A stretch of 57,904 bases of DNA from Mycolicibacterium chubuense (lineage in GTDB: Bacteria > Actinomycetota > Actinomycetes > Mycobacteriales > Mycobacteriaceae), in the NCBI RefSeq assembly GCF_001044255.1, contig NZ_JYNX01000014.1:1-57904 (forward strand), given 5' to 3'. The position numbers and the translations under genes are program-made. Each line of letters starts with the position of its first letter. The stretch's first letter is position 1. Shown piece by piece: positions 44,216 through 53,263 of this stretch. The notes beneath the pieces were generated by a model. The model worked only from the letters and a program-made list of their open reading frames with translations, was not told the DNA's origin and made no database searches.

Positions 44216-45691
44216 TTAGCTGGCGCCCGCGGAGGCGGTCTTGTTGGGACGACGCCGACGGCGGCGACGCGGCGCACGGGAGGCGTCGGAGTCACCCGCA
44301 GGGGCGTCGGCGTCGGCCGCCACGGCCTGATCGGCCGCCTCGGGGTGACCGACCGGCTGACCGCCGCGGGTGCGACGGCGGCTGCGGTTGCTCGCGGGCC
44401 GCTCGGTGCGCTCGCGGGGTTCGCGCTTGGGCTTGTCGGCGCCGCGGCTCGGCGTGCCGACCGAACCACCGGCATCGGTCGGGATGTTGAGTTCCTCGTA
44501 GAGGTGCGGGGAACTCGAGTAGGTCTCGGCCGGGTCGGGCGTGTCCAACCCGAGCGCCTTGTCGATCATCGACCAGCGGGGCAGTTCGTCCCAGTCGACC
44601 AGCGTGACGGCGATGCCCGTCTTGCCGGCGCGACCGGTACGGCCGATGCGGTGGACGTAGGCCTGCTCGTCCTCGGGGATCTGGAAGTTGATGACGTGGG
44701 TGATGTCGTCGATGTCAATGCCACGGGCGGCGACGTCGGTGGCCACCAGCACGTCGACCTCGCCGGTGCGGAACGACTTGAGCGCCTTCTCGCGCGCGCC
44801 CTGGCCGAGATCGCCGTGCACCGCGCCGACCTTGAAGCCGCGCTCGGCGAGTTCGTCGGCGACCTTCTGGGCGGTGCGCTTGGTTCGGGTGAAGATCATC
44901 GTCGCGCCGCGGCCCTCGGCCTGCAGGATGCGGCTGACCATCTCGACCTTGTCGAGCGCGTGCGCCCGGTAGGCGAACTGCTCGGTGCTGTCGTGGGTGG
45001 CCGACGAGTGCGGGGCCTCGGCGCGGATGTGCGTCGGCTGGGTCATGAACGTGCGGGCCAGCGTGATGATCGGGTCCGGCATGGTGGCCGAGAACAGCAT
45101 CGCCTGACGCTGCTCGGGGATCTGCTTGAGGATGCGCTCGATGTCGGGCAGGAAGCCCAGATCGAGCATCTCGTCGGCCTCATCGAGCACCAGCGTCGAC
45201 AGGCCGCCGAGCTGCAGGTGCCCTTGCTGCGCGAGGTCCAGCAGGCGGCCCGGCGTGCCCACGACGACGTCGACGCCCTTCTGGAGCGCCTCGATCTGCG
45301 GCTCGTACGGACGGCCGCCGTAGATCGCGGTCACGGTGAGCTTGCGGGTGTCGTCGGCCATCAGGTACTTCGACGCGCCGACGAGGTCCTCGTACACCTG
45401 GATGCAGAGTTCGCGGGTCGGGACGACGATCAGGGCCCGCGGGATCCCGGTCAGGGGGCGTTCGGTGTCGGTGGTGATCCGGTGCAGCAGCGGCACACCG
45501 AACGCGAACGTCTTGCCCATGCCGGTGCGGGCCTGGCCGATCAGGTCGTCGCCGGCCAGCGCGAGCGGCAGCGTCAGCTCCTGGATCGCGAAGGCGTGTT
45601 CGATGCCGCTCTCGGCGAGGGCGCGCACGATTTCATCGCGCACCCCCAGCTCGGCGAAGGTCGGGGTGGGGTGCGGGGTTACGGGAGTCAT
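44216..45691 (-). CDS. rhlE: DEAD-box RNA helicase RhlE
   Basis: 491 residues. Seen: the Q motif (FAELGVRDE ... AIQELT, Q37), Walker A ARTGMGKT (K60), VLDEADEM (DEAD), SAT, and HRIGRTGRAG. The last about 90 residues are basic and disordered (RRRRRRPNKTASAGAS), as in mycobacterial RhlE, and likely bind RNA. Known: it is a component of RNA decay and ribosome assembly. A TTGACA at 45715-45720 (minus strand) is near the start but lacks a fitting -10. Confidence 0.95.
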   Translation of the reverse strand: MTPVTPHPTPTFAELGVRDEIVRALAESGIEHAFAIQELTLPLALAGDDLIGQARTGMGKTFAFGVPLLHRITTDTERPLTGIPRALIVVPTRELCIQVYEDLVGASKYLMADDTRKLTVTAIYGGRPYEPQIEALQKGVDVVVGTPGRLLDLAQQGHLQLGGLSTLVLDEADEMLDLGFLPDIERILKQIPEQRQAMLFSATMPDPIITLARTFMTQPTHIRAEAPHSSATHDSTEQFAYRAHALDKVEMVSRILQAEGRGATMIFTRTKRTAQKVADELAERGFKVGAVHGDLGQGAREKALKSFRTGEVDVLVATDVAARGIDIDDITHVINFQIPEDEQAYVHRIGRTGRAGKTGIAVTLVDWDELPRWSMIDKALGLDTPDPAETYSSSPHLYEELNIPTDAGGSVGTPSRGADKPKREPRERTERPASNRSRRRTRGGQPVGHPEAADQAVAADADAPAGDSDASRAPRRRRRRRPNKTASAGAS

Positions 45692-45943
45692 ACGTGTGGA
45701 CGAAGCCTTTCACTTGTCAATCCTCATGCGTTTCCACGCGCGCACGAGTTGAGAAGTGATCTTCGCCGGGCCCTGCTCTGAGGGGGCGGGCCGCTCCGTG
45801 CACGCACATTGCCACGGTGCCTGCGGCGATGACGCCTGTCTGACCTGGATCGATCTGTCGGCTTACGCGCCGACACCGCGCTCCATGGTAGCCGGTCGCC
45901 CGGCGCTCAGTCACCTTCGCCGCCGCGGACTAGAGTTGGGCGC
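45692..45943. other. Divergent intergenic region between rhlE and the MiaE-like gene
   Basis: 252 bases. It contains minus-strand TTGACA at 45715-45720 and, at the far end, the leaderless -10 of the next gene. I see no ORF with homology and no large hairpin. Confidence 0.4.
45931..45936 (+). promoter_or_regulatory. -10 hexamer of a probable leaderless promoter
   Basis: TAGAGT followed by 7 nt and ATG 45944. Confidence 0.55.
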
Positions 45944-46657
45944 ATGAATTCCACGCCGTCCGCGGCCTCCGCGTCAGCCCCGGCAGCGGCGTCGAGCCCC
46001 CCGGCGGCGCCCACTGTTTCCGCCGACCATCCCGGCGTCGTCGAGCTGTTCGCGCTGCTGGCCTACGGCGAGGTCGCCGCGTTCTACCGGCTGACCGACG
46101 AGGCCCGGATGGCGCCGAATCTACGGGGCCGGATCAACATGGCGAGCATGGCCGCCGCCGAGATGAACCACTACGAGGTGCTGCGCGACGCGCTGGAACA
46201 CCGTGGCGTCGACGTGGTTCCGGCGATGACGAGATACGCCTCGGCGCTGGAGAACTACCACAGGCTCACCACTCCGAGCACCTGGCTGGAAGCACTTGTC
46301 AAGACCTACGTCGGTGACGCGCTGGCCGCCGATTTCTACCTCGAGATCGCCGACTCCCTGCCCGGGCCGGTGGCCGACGTCATCCGTTCCGTGCTGTCCG
46401 AGACCGGTCACTCGCAGTTCGTGGTCGCCGAGGTGCGCGCCGCGGTGACGGCCAGCGACCGCCAGCGTCACCGGCTGGCGCTGTGGTCGCGGCGGCTGCT
46501 CGGGGAGGCCATCACGCAGGCCCAGTACGTGCTGGCCGACCACGACGAACTCGTCGACCTGGTGATGTCCGGGGGTGGGCTGTCCCAGATCACCGACTTC
46601 TTCGACAAGCTGCAGCAGACTCACAGCGCCCGCATGCAGGAGCTGGGCCTGGCCTGA
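45944..46657 (+). CDS. Ferritin-like diiron protein, MiaE-like (Rv3210c)
   Basis: 237 residues. A disordered Ala/Pro/Ser N terminus (about 1-28) is followed by a four-helix ferritin-like bundle. Seen metal-ligand candidates: E in LLAYGEVAAFY, ExxH in AEMNHYE, and ETGHSQF (E-x2-H). This fits the tRNA 2-methylthio-isopentenyladenosine hydroxylase (MiaE-like) group; whether it hydroxylates tRNA in mycobacteria is not known. The promoter appears leaderless. Convergent with the MmpS-like gene, 6 bp away. Confidence 0.8.
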   Translation: MNSTPSAASASAPAAASSPPAAPTVSADHPGVVELFALLAYGEVAAFYRLTDEARMAPNLRGRINMASMAAAEMNHYEVLRDALEHRGVDVVPAMTRYASALENYHRLTTPSTWLEALVKTYVGDALAADFYLEIADSLPGPVADVIRSVLSETGHSQFVVAEVRAAVTASDRQRHRLALWSRRLLGEAITQAQYVLADHDELVDLVMSGGGLSQITDFFDKLQQTHSARMQELGLA

Positions 46658-46663
46658 GCGCCC

Positions 46664-47482
46664 TCAGCGCGTGCAGTTGGTGATGATCGAGTTGTTGTTC
46701 TGTGCGGCGATCAGCGAGCCGTTCGCGTCGAGGATGCTGCAGTTGAGCTGACCGGCAACGCTGGTCGCGGTCACCGAGCTCAGCGTGACGCCCGGATCGA
46801 GCACGACGGTCTTCGTCCACGGCAGCGCCGCATTGACCTCGGTCTGCAACGCACCCTTCTCGTCGGTGTAGATGACCGTGACCAGATCGAGCAGCGCCCG
46901 GTTGCCGGTGATGCGGTAGGTGACGGCGCCCGGCGCGGCCGCGGGCGGCGGGGGAGCGGCTTGCGGCGCGGGCAGTAGCGGCGTGGCCGGCTGTGGCACG
47001 GGGCTCTGCGCGGTCGGGGTGGGCGTCGGCGAGATCGTGGTGACCGTTTCGGCGGGCAGCGACGGCTGTGCCGGGGGCGGGGCTGCCACCCGGGGTGTCG
47101 CGGAGGGTTCCGGCGCTGCGCTGGTGCTGGGCTCGTCGGAGGCGACGGTCGCCGACACCGACCCGCTGTCCCCGCCGCCGAGGATCATGCTGGCGGTGAT
47201 CACGGCGACGAACAGGATGACCCCGGCGATGCCGGCGATCCACATCCAGCGCCGGTCGATGCGGGCCTCGTCGAGGTAGTCGTCGTAGTCGGCGTCGCCG
47301 AGGTCGTCATCGCCCGGGTAGGGCGGATACACATCGGTGTCGAGGTCGCCGTAGCGGTCCGTTTCGCCGTAGCGGTCGTCGCCGTGGGGGTCGGCGGCGT
47401 AGCGCCCGCGGCCCCGCGGGCTGCGGATGCGTTCGGTCGGCGTCAGGGAGTACGGCGAGTGTGCGGTGTATGGCCTGTTCAT
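46664..47482 (-). CDS. MmpS-like membrane-anchored protein (Rv3209)
   Basis: 272 residues. Seen: a charged cytoplasmic N terminus rich in Asp/Tyr/Arg (about 1-77), a single transmembrane helix (about 80-101, MWIAGIAGVILFVAVITASMIL), a Pro/Thr-rich linker, and an MmpS-type beta domain (about 185-272) with VTYRITGN, PWTKTVVLDPGVTLSSVTATSVAGQLNCSI and a C-terminal Cys pair. MmpS proteins normally partner MmpL exporters, but no mmpL is adjacent, so this is an orphan. Confidence 0.82.
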   Translation of the reverse strand: MNRPYTAHSPYSLTPTERIRSPRGRGRYAADPHGDDRYGETDRYGDLDTDVYPPYPGDDDLGDADYDDYLDEARIDRRWMWIAGIAGVILFVAVITASMILGGGDSGSVSATVASDEPSTSAAPEPSATPRVAAPPPAQPSLPAETVTTISPTPTPTAQSPVPQPATPLLPAPQAAPPPPAAAPGAVTYRITGNRALLDLVTVIYTDEKGALQTEVNAALPWTKTVVLDPGVTLSSVTATSVAGQLNCSILDANGSLIAAQNNNSIITNCTR

Positions 47483-47718
47483 CCAGCTGTCCCAGTCGTT
47501 TCTTCGCAGTTGCCGGGCCGATGCTACGAAGGCTGCGCTGACGGCTCAGGGTGACGCGCCTGCCGCCGCAGTCACGGTCGGGACTCGGTTCGGTCGCGCC
47601 GCCGTTGCACACCGGCGCGGGCGTTCGCTGAGCGCGTAGGTCCGCCGACCGGCGCCGCCCGGGCGGCGTCCACTAGCCTCCTGGAGAAGAGATTTCGAAC
47701 GACAGAAGGGTTCCCACT
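47483..47718. other. Intergenic region between the MmpS-like and DUF3107 genes
   Basis: 236 bases without a recognisable ORF. A GC-rich dyad (GGCGCCGCCCGGGCGGCG, about 47654-47671) precedes a TAGCCT that could be a -10 for the DUF3107 gene, leaving a leader of about 35 nt with GAAGGG as ribosome site. Confidence 0.35.
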
Positions 47719-47979
47719 GTGGAGGTCAAGATCGGTGTCACCGACAGCCCGCGCGAGCTGATCCTCAGCAGCGCGCAGACGCCGGCAGAAGTGGAGAAGC
47801 TGGTCTCCGACGCGTTGGAGGCGGGCTCCGGCGTGCTGGCCCTCACCGACGAGAAGGGCCGGCGGTACCTCGTGCAGGCCGCGCGGATCGCCTATGTCGA
47901 GATCGGCGCCGCCGACGCGCGCCGCGTGGGATTCGGTGTGGGCGCCGTCGGCTCCGAGGTCACCCGCTCGGCGGGCTGA
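47719..47979 (+). CDS. DUF3107 protein (TB9.4-like)
   Basis: 86 residues, homologous to Rv3208A. Seen: MEVKIGVTDSPRELILSSAQTPAEVEKLV and RRYLVQAARIAYVEIG, the complete family pattern, ending in a Gly/Val-rich tail. Known as a culture-filtrate T-cell antigen in M. tuberculosis; its biochemical role is unknown. The GTG start follows GAAGGG. Convergent with fasR. Confidence 0.92.
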   Translation: MEVKIGVTDSPRELILSSAQTPAEVEKLVSDALEAGSGVLALTDEKGRRYLVQAARIAYVEIGAADARRVGFGVGAVGSEVTRSAG

Positions 47980-47986
47980 GGCTGCA

Positions 47987-49868
<1,882 letters not shown>

Positions 49869-49964
49869 GCATCGCGGAATCGACCAGGGAAGGGTCAGGG
49901 CCTCGTTGCTGTTGGAACCCGTACCTGTTGAGATGGGTCTTGCACGCCAACCAAGGAGAACTCG

Positions 49965-51143
49965 GTGTCCTCACCGTTGCCGCCGCTGGTCGAGCCAGCG
50001 GCTGAACTCACCCGCGACGAGGTCGCGCGGTACAGCCGTCACCTGATCATCCCTGACCTCGGCCTCGACGGGCAGAAGCGGCTCAAGAACGCGCGCGTCC
50101 TGGTGATCGGGGCCGGCGGCCTCGGCTCGCCGACGCTGCTCTACCTGGCCGCCGCCGGGGTCGGGACGATCGGCATCGTCGAGTTCGACGTCGTCGACGA
50201 ATCCAACCTGCAGCGCCAGATCATCCACGGCCAGTCCGACATCGGCCGCTCCAAGGCGGAGAGCGCCCGCGACTCGATCCTCGAGGTCAACCCGCTGGTG
50301 AAGGTGGTGCTGCACGAGGTCCGCCTGGAGCCCGACAACGCGGTCGAGATCTTCGGCGACTACGACCTGATCCTCGACGGCACCGACAACTTCGCGACGC
50401 GCTACCTCGTCAACGACGCCGCCGTGCTGGCCGGCAAGCCGTACGTGTGGGGGTCGATCTACCGCTTCGAGGGCCAGGTGTCGGTGTTCTGGGAGGACGC
50501 GCCCGACGGCCTGGGCCTGAATTACCGCGACCTCTACCCCGAGCCGCCGCCACCGGGGATGGTGCCGTCGTGCGCCGAGGGCGGTGTGCTGGGCATCCTG
50601 TGCGCCTCGATCGCGTCGGTGATGGGCACCGAGGCGATCAAGCTGCTCACCGGCATCGGCGAGCCGCTGCTGGGGCGGTTGATGGTCTACGACGCGCTGG
50701 ACATGACGTACCGGACGATCAAGATCCGCAAGGATCCGTCGACGCCGAAGATCACCGAGCTCATCGACTACGAGGAGTTCTGCGGCGTGGTGTCCGACGC
50801 CGCCGCGGAGGCTGCCGCGGAATCGACGATCACGCCCCGCGAACTGGCCGAGCTGCTGGATTCGGGGAAGCCGCTGGCGCTGATCGACGTGCGGGAGCCC
50901 GTGGAGTGGGACATCAACCACATCGAGGGTGCGCAGCTGATTCCCAAGGGCGCGTTCGAGAGCGGCGAGGCGCTGTCGAAGCTGACCGTCGACCGGACCC
51001 CGGTGTTCTACTGCAAGACCGGCGTGCGCTCGGCAGAGGTGCTCGCGATCGTCAAGAACGCCGGGTTCTCCGATGCGCTGCACGTCCAGGGCGGGATCGT
51101 GGCCTGGGGCAAGCAACTCGAACCCGACATGGTGATGTACTAA
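49965..51143 (+). CDS. moeZ: Adenylyltransferase/sulfurtransferase MoeZ (MoeB1)
   Basis: 392 residues. Seen: an E1-like domain with GAGGLGSPTLLYLAAAGVGTIGIVEFD (ATP site) and C203 in PSCAEGGVLG, plus a C-terminal rhodanese domain (about 285-392) with active C350 in YCKTGVRS. Known: mycobacterial MoeZ activates and sulfurates both MoaD (molybdopterin) and CysO (cysteine synthesis). No CxxC zinc finger, typical of the MoeZ group. The GTG start follows AAGGAG. Rv3206c equivalent. Confidence 0.95.
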   Translation: MSSPLPPLVEPAAELTRDEVARYSRHLIIPDLGLDGQKRLKNARVLVIGAGGLGSPTLLYLAAAGVGTIGIVEFDVVDESNLQRQIIHGQSDIGRSKAESARDSILEVNPLVKVVLHEVRLEPDNAVEIFGDYDLILDGTDNFATRYLVNDAAVLAGKPYVWGSIYRFEGQVSVFWEDAPDGLGLNYRDLYPEPPPPGMVPSCAEGGVLGILCASIASVMGTEAIKLLTGIGEPLLGRLMVYDALDMTYRTIKIRKDPSTPKITELIDYEEFCGVVSDAAAEAAAESTITPRELAELLDSGKPLALIDVREPVEWDINHIEGAQLIPKGAFESGEALSKLTVDRTPVFYCKTGVRSAEVLAIVKNAGFSDALHVQGGIVAWGKQLEPDMVMY

Positions 51144-51167
51144 CGCGGGGTTGGCGTCCGCGGCAAT

Positions 51168-51173
51168 TACGCT
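51168..51173 (+). promoter_or_regulatory. -10 hexamer of a probable leaderless promoter
   Basis: TACGCT ends 6 nt before GTG 51180. Confidence 0.4.
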
Positions 51174-51179
51174 GATGCG

Positions 51180-52034
51180 GTGACCGCCGAGCGCCCACCC
51201 GAGCATGTCCTCACAGCCTTCGGGCTGTCCGGAGTGCAGCCGGTGCCGCTGGGTTCCAGCTGGGAGGGCGGTTGGCGCTGCGGTGAGGTCGTGCTCTCGA
51301 TGGTCGCCGATCACGCCCGCGCCGCCTGGTCGGCGAAAGTGCGCGAGACGCTGTTCGTCGACGGGGTCCGGCTCGCGCGTCCGGTCCGTTCCACCGATGG
51401 TCGCTACGTCGTCGCCGGCTGGCGGGCCGACACCTACGTGGCCGGCACCCCTGAACCGCGCCACGACGAGGTCGTCTCGGCCGCGGTGCGTTTGCACGAG
51501 GCCACCGCCAAGCTGGAGCGGCCGCGTTTCCTGACCCAGCCCCCGATCGCGCCGTGGGCCGACGTCGACGTGTTCATCGCCGCCGACCGCGCCGCATGGG
51601 AGGAACGGCCGCTGCACTCGCTGCCGCCCGGGGCGCGGGTGGCGCCCGGCACCGCGGACGGGCAGAAGTCCGTGGAGCTGATCAACCAGCTCGCGACGCT
51701 GCGCCGGCCGACGCGCAGCCCCAGCCAGCTGGTGCACGGAGATCTCTACGGCACAGTGCTTTTCGCCGGCACGGCGGCGCCCGGCATCACCGACATCACG
51801 CCGTACTGGCGGCCCCCGGCCTGGGCGGCCGGTGTCGTCGTCGTCGACGCGCTGTCGTGGGGTGAGGCCGACGACGGGCTGATCGAGCGCTGGAACGCCC
51901 TGCCGGAGTGGCCGCAGATGTTGTTGCGCGCGTTGATGTTCCGGCTCGCCGTGCACGCGCTGCATCCGCGGTCGACGGCGGCTGCGTTCCCCGGTCTGGC
52001 GCGCACGGCGGCCCTGGTGCGCCTCGCCCTGTAG
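51180..52034 (+). CDS. Actinobacterial kinase-fold protein of the Rv3205c/TIGR02569 group
   Basis: 284 residues. Seen: a general aminoglycoside-phosphotransferase-like layout, with SPSQLVHGDLYGTVLF at about residues 180-195 resembling the Brenner loop HGDxxxxN but lacking the catalytic Asn, and DITPYWRPPAWAAGVVVVDALSW later. It therefore may be a pseudokinase-like protein. Function unknown. GTG start with a TACGCT -10 six nt upstream. Conserved next to moeZ in mycobacteria. Confidence 0.75.
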   Translation: MTAERPPEHVLTAFGLSGVQPVPLGSSWEGGWRCGEVVLSMVADHARAAWSAKVRETLFVDGVRLARPVRSTDGRYVVAGWRADTYVAGTPEPRHDEVVSAAVRLHEATAKLERPRFLTQPPIAPWADVDVFIAADRAAWEERPLHSLPPGARVAPGTADGQKSVELINQLATLRRPTRSPSQLVHGDLYGTVLFAGTAAPGITDITPYWRPPAWAAGVVVVDALSWGEADDGLIERWNALPEWPQMLLRALMFRLAVHALHPRSTAAAFPGLARTAALVRLAL

Positions 52035-52038
52035 TTCC

Positions 52039-52062
52039 CCGCGGAATAGCATTCCTGGTCGC
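52039..52062 (-). repeat. Solo inverted copy of the dispersed 24-nt repeat
   Basis: Read on the minus strand it contains CCAGGAATGCTATTCCGCGG, identical in the core to the copies at 98-121 and 19741-19764. It lies 4 nt after the preceding stop, between converging genes; no partner arm was seen. Confidence 0.6.
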
Positions 52063-52103
52063 GAATCAGCCCTCGAGCACAGCCCTGTGTTCTCACCGGC
52101 GCG

Positions 52104-52400
52104 TCAAAAGGTGTGCCGGTACTCGGCCAATGCGATCCGTCCGTCACGGGCCAGCACGCCCTCGGCGCGCAGCCGCTCCAGCTGGCGGGTCGCCAGGTGC
52201 GGCGCCGGCCGCCCCGACGCCCGGATCACCCGGTGCCAGGGCAGGTCCGACGAATCGGTGCGCATGATCCACGCGACGATGCGCGGGCTCGGCAGGCCGG
52301 CCGCGTCGGCGATGTCGCCGTAGGTCGTGACCGCTCCCGAGGGAACCGACGCGACCAGTGCGCGCACGGTCTCCACCTGCTCGTCGGTGATGGCCGCCAC
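52104..52400 (-). CDS. Alkyltransferase-like DNA repair protein (ATL)
   Basis: 98 residues, the DNA-binding domain of O6-alkylguanine alkyltransferases. Seen: YGDIADAAGLPSPRIVAWIMR (with the arginine-finger helix) and the active-site motif changed from PCHR to P54-W55-H56-R57. Known: replacement of the acceptor Cys by Trp defines ATL proteins, which flag alkylated guanines for nucleotide excision repair rather than repairing them. The short length is normal for ATL. Operon with lipV (3 bp apart). Rv3204 position. Confidence 0.93.
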   Translation of the reverse strand: MAAITDEQVETVRALVASVPSGAVTTYGDIADAAGLPSPRIVAWIMRTDSSDLPWHRVIRASGRPAPHLATRQLERLRAEGVLARDGRIALAEYRHTF

Positions 52401-52403
52401 GGG

Positions 52404-53186
52404 TCAGCCGAGCAGGTCCCGGATCACCGCGGCCGTCTCGGCGGGCTTGGCCAGCGGCACCATGTGGTCGCAATCCCATTCCAGCACCGTCAGATTCGGA
52501 CCCAGACCGGCGTCGAGCGCGGCGATCACCTCGTCGGTGGCATACGGCGGCTCGGTGTAGGTGGCCCGCACCAGCGTGGTCGGAGTGCCGTCGCGCGGAA
52601 CGGGCACCGGCCGGGTCAGCTCACTCCAGTACGCTAGCGTCGCGGGGATGCTGATGCGCCATCCCACCCGCCCGTTGGGCAGGTCGACGAGGTGTTCGTC
52701 GAGTTCGCGGTCGAGCTCGGTCTCGTCGACCTCGCCCCACGACCCGCCGATCTTCTCGTTGCGGGCCTCGGCGCGGTCGGTGTAGTCGGGCGAGGAGTAC
52801 ATGTCGTCGGCGACCTCCCGCATCCACCGGCCGTCGAGGGCGACCGCGGGATCGAGGAGCACGAGGCCGGCGATCAGATCCGGCCGTGCCGCCGCGAGAT
52901 TGAGGGCAACCGCCCCGCCGAACGAATGCCCGACCACCACCACCGGATCTCCGCCCTCGGCGTCGAGCAGGGCTGCCAGGGCGCCGACGTTCGCCTCGAT
53001 CGTCCACGGCGCGTCCCACGACGACCGGCCGTGGCCGAGCAGATCCGGCGCGAGCACGGCGACGTCGGGGAGGTGCGTGTCGAACAGGGTCTCCCACCGC
53101 TTGCCGTGTCCGGTCAGACCGTGGACGGCCAGCACCCGCACAGGGGTCGACGGCCCGAATCGGTAGGTGCACAACAGCTCGGTCAC
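52404..53186 (-). CDS. lipV: Alpha/beta hydrolase, LipV-like
   Basis: 260 residues. Seen: VLAVHGLTGHGKRWETLF, the nucleophile elbow VVVGHSFGGAVAL, LLDPAVALDG in the core, and a C-terminal catalytic His in DCDHMVPLAKP. Esterase or lipase activity is expected and the Rv3203 homologue is annotated as a lipase; the natural substrate is unknown. GTG 53186 is preferred; an ATG upstream (53234) would add a Ser/Gly/Cys stretch. Divergent from adnA. Confidence 0.88.
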   Translation of the reverse strand: MTELLCTYRFGPSTPVRVLAVHGLTGHGKRWETLFDTHLPDVAVLAPDLLGHGRSSWDAPWTIEANVGALAALLDAEGGDPVVVVGHSFGGAVALNLAAARPDLIAGLVLLDPAVALDGRWMREVADDMYSSPDYTDRAEARNEKIGGSWGEVDETELDRELDEHLVDLPNGRVGWRISIPATLAYWSELTRPVPVPRDGTPTTLVRATYTEPPYATDEVIAALDAGLGPNLTVLEWDCDHMVPLAKPAETAAVIRDLLG

Positions 53187-53263
53187 AGGTGTCGATGCTG
53201 CCAGGCGGCTGCCCGAGACACCACCGCAGCCCACTTGTCGGACCCTCGTGATGTAGTGCGTTC

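Noticed and set aside
41534-45781. A 1415-codon open frame on the plus strand across gpm2, the ParA-like gene, Rv3212 and rhlE
   Set aside because: It is antisense or out of frame to four genes with clear motifs and shows no family pattern; an effect of high GC.
49971-52052. A 693-codon minus-strand open frame over moeZ and the kinase-fold gene
   Set aside because: It is opposite to moeZ with all catalytic motifs; no recognisable product.
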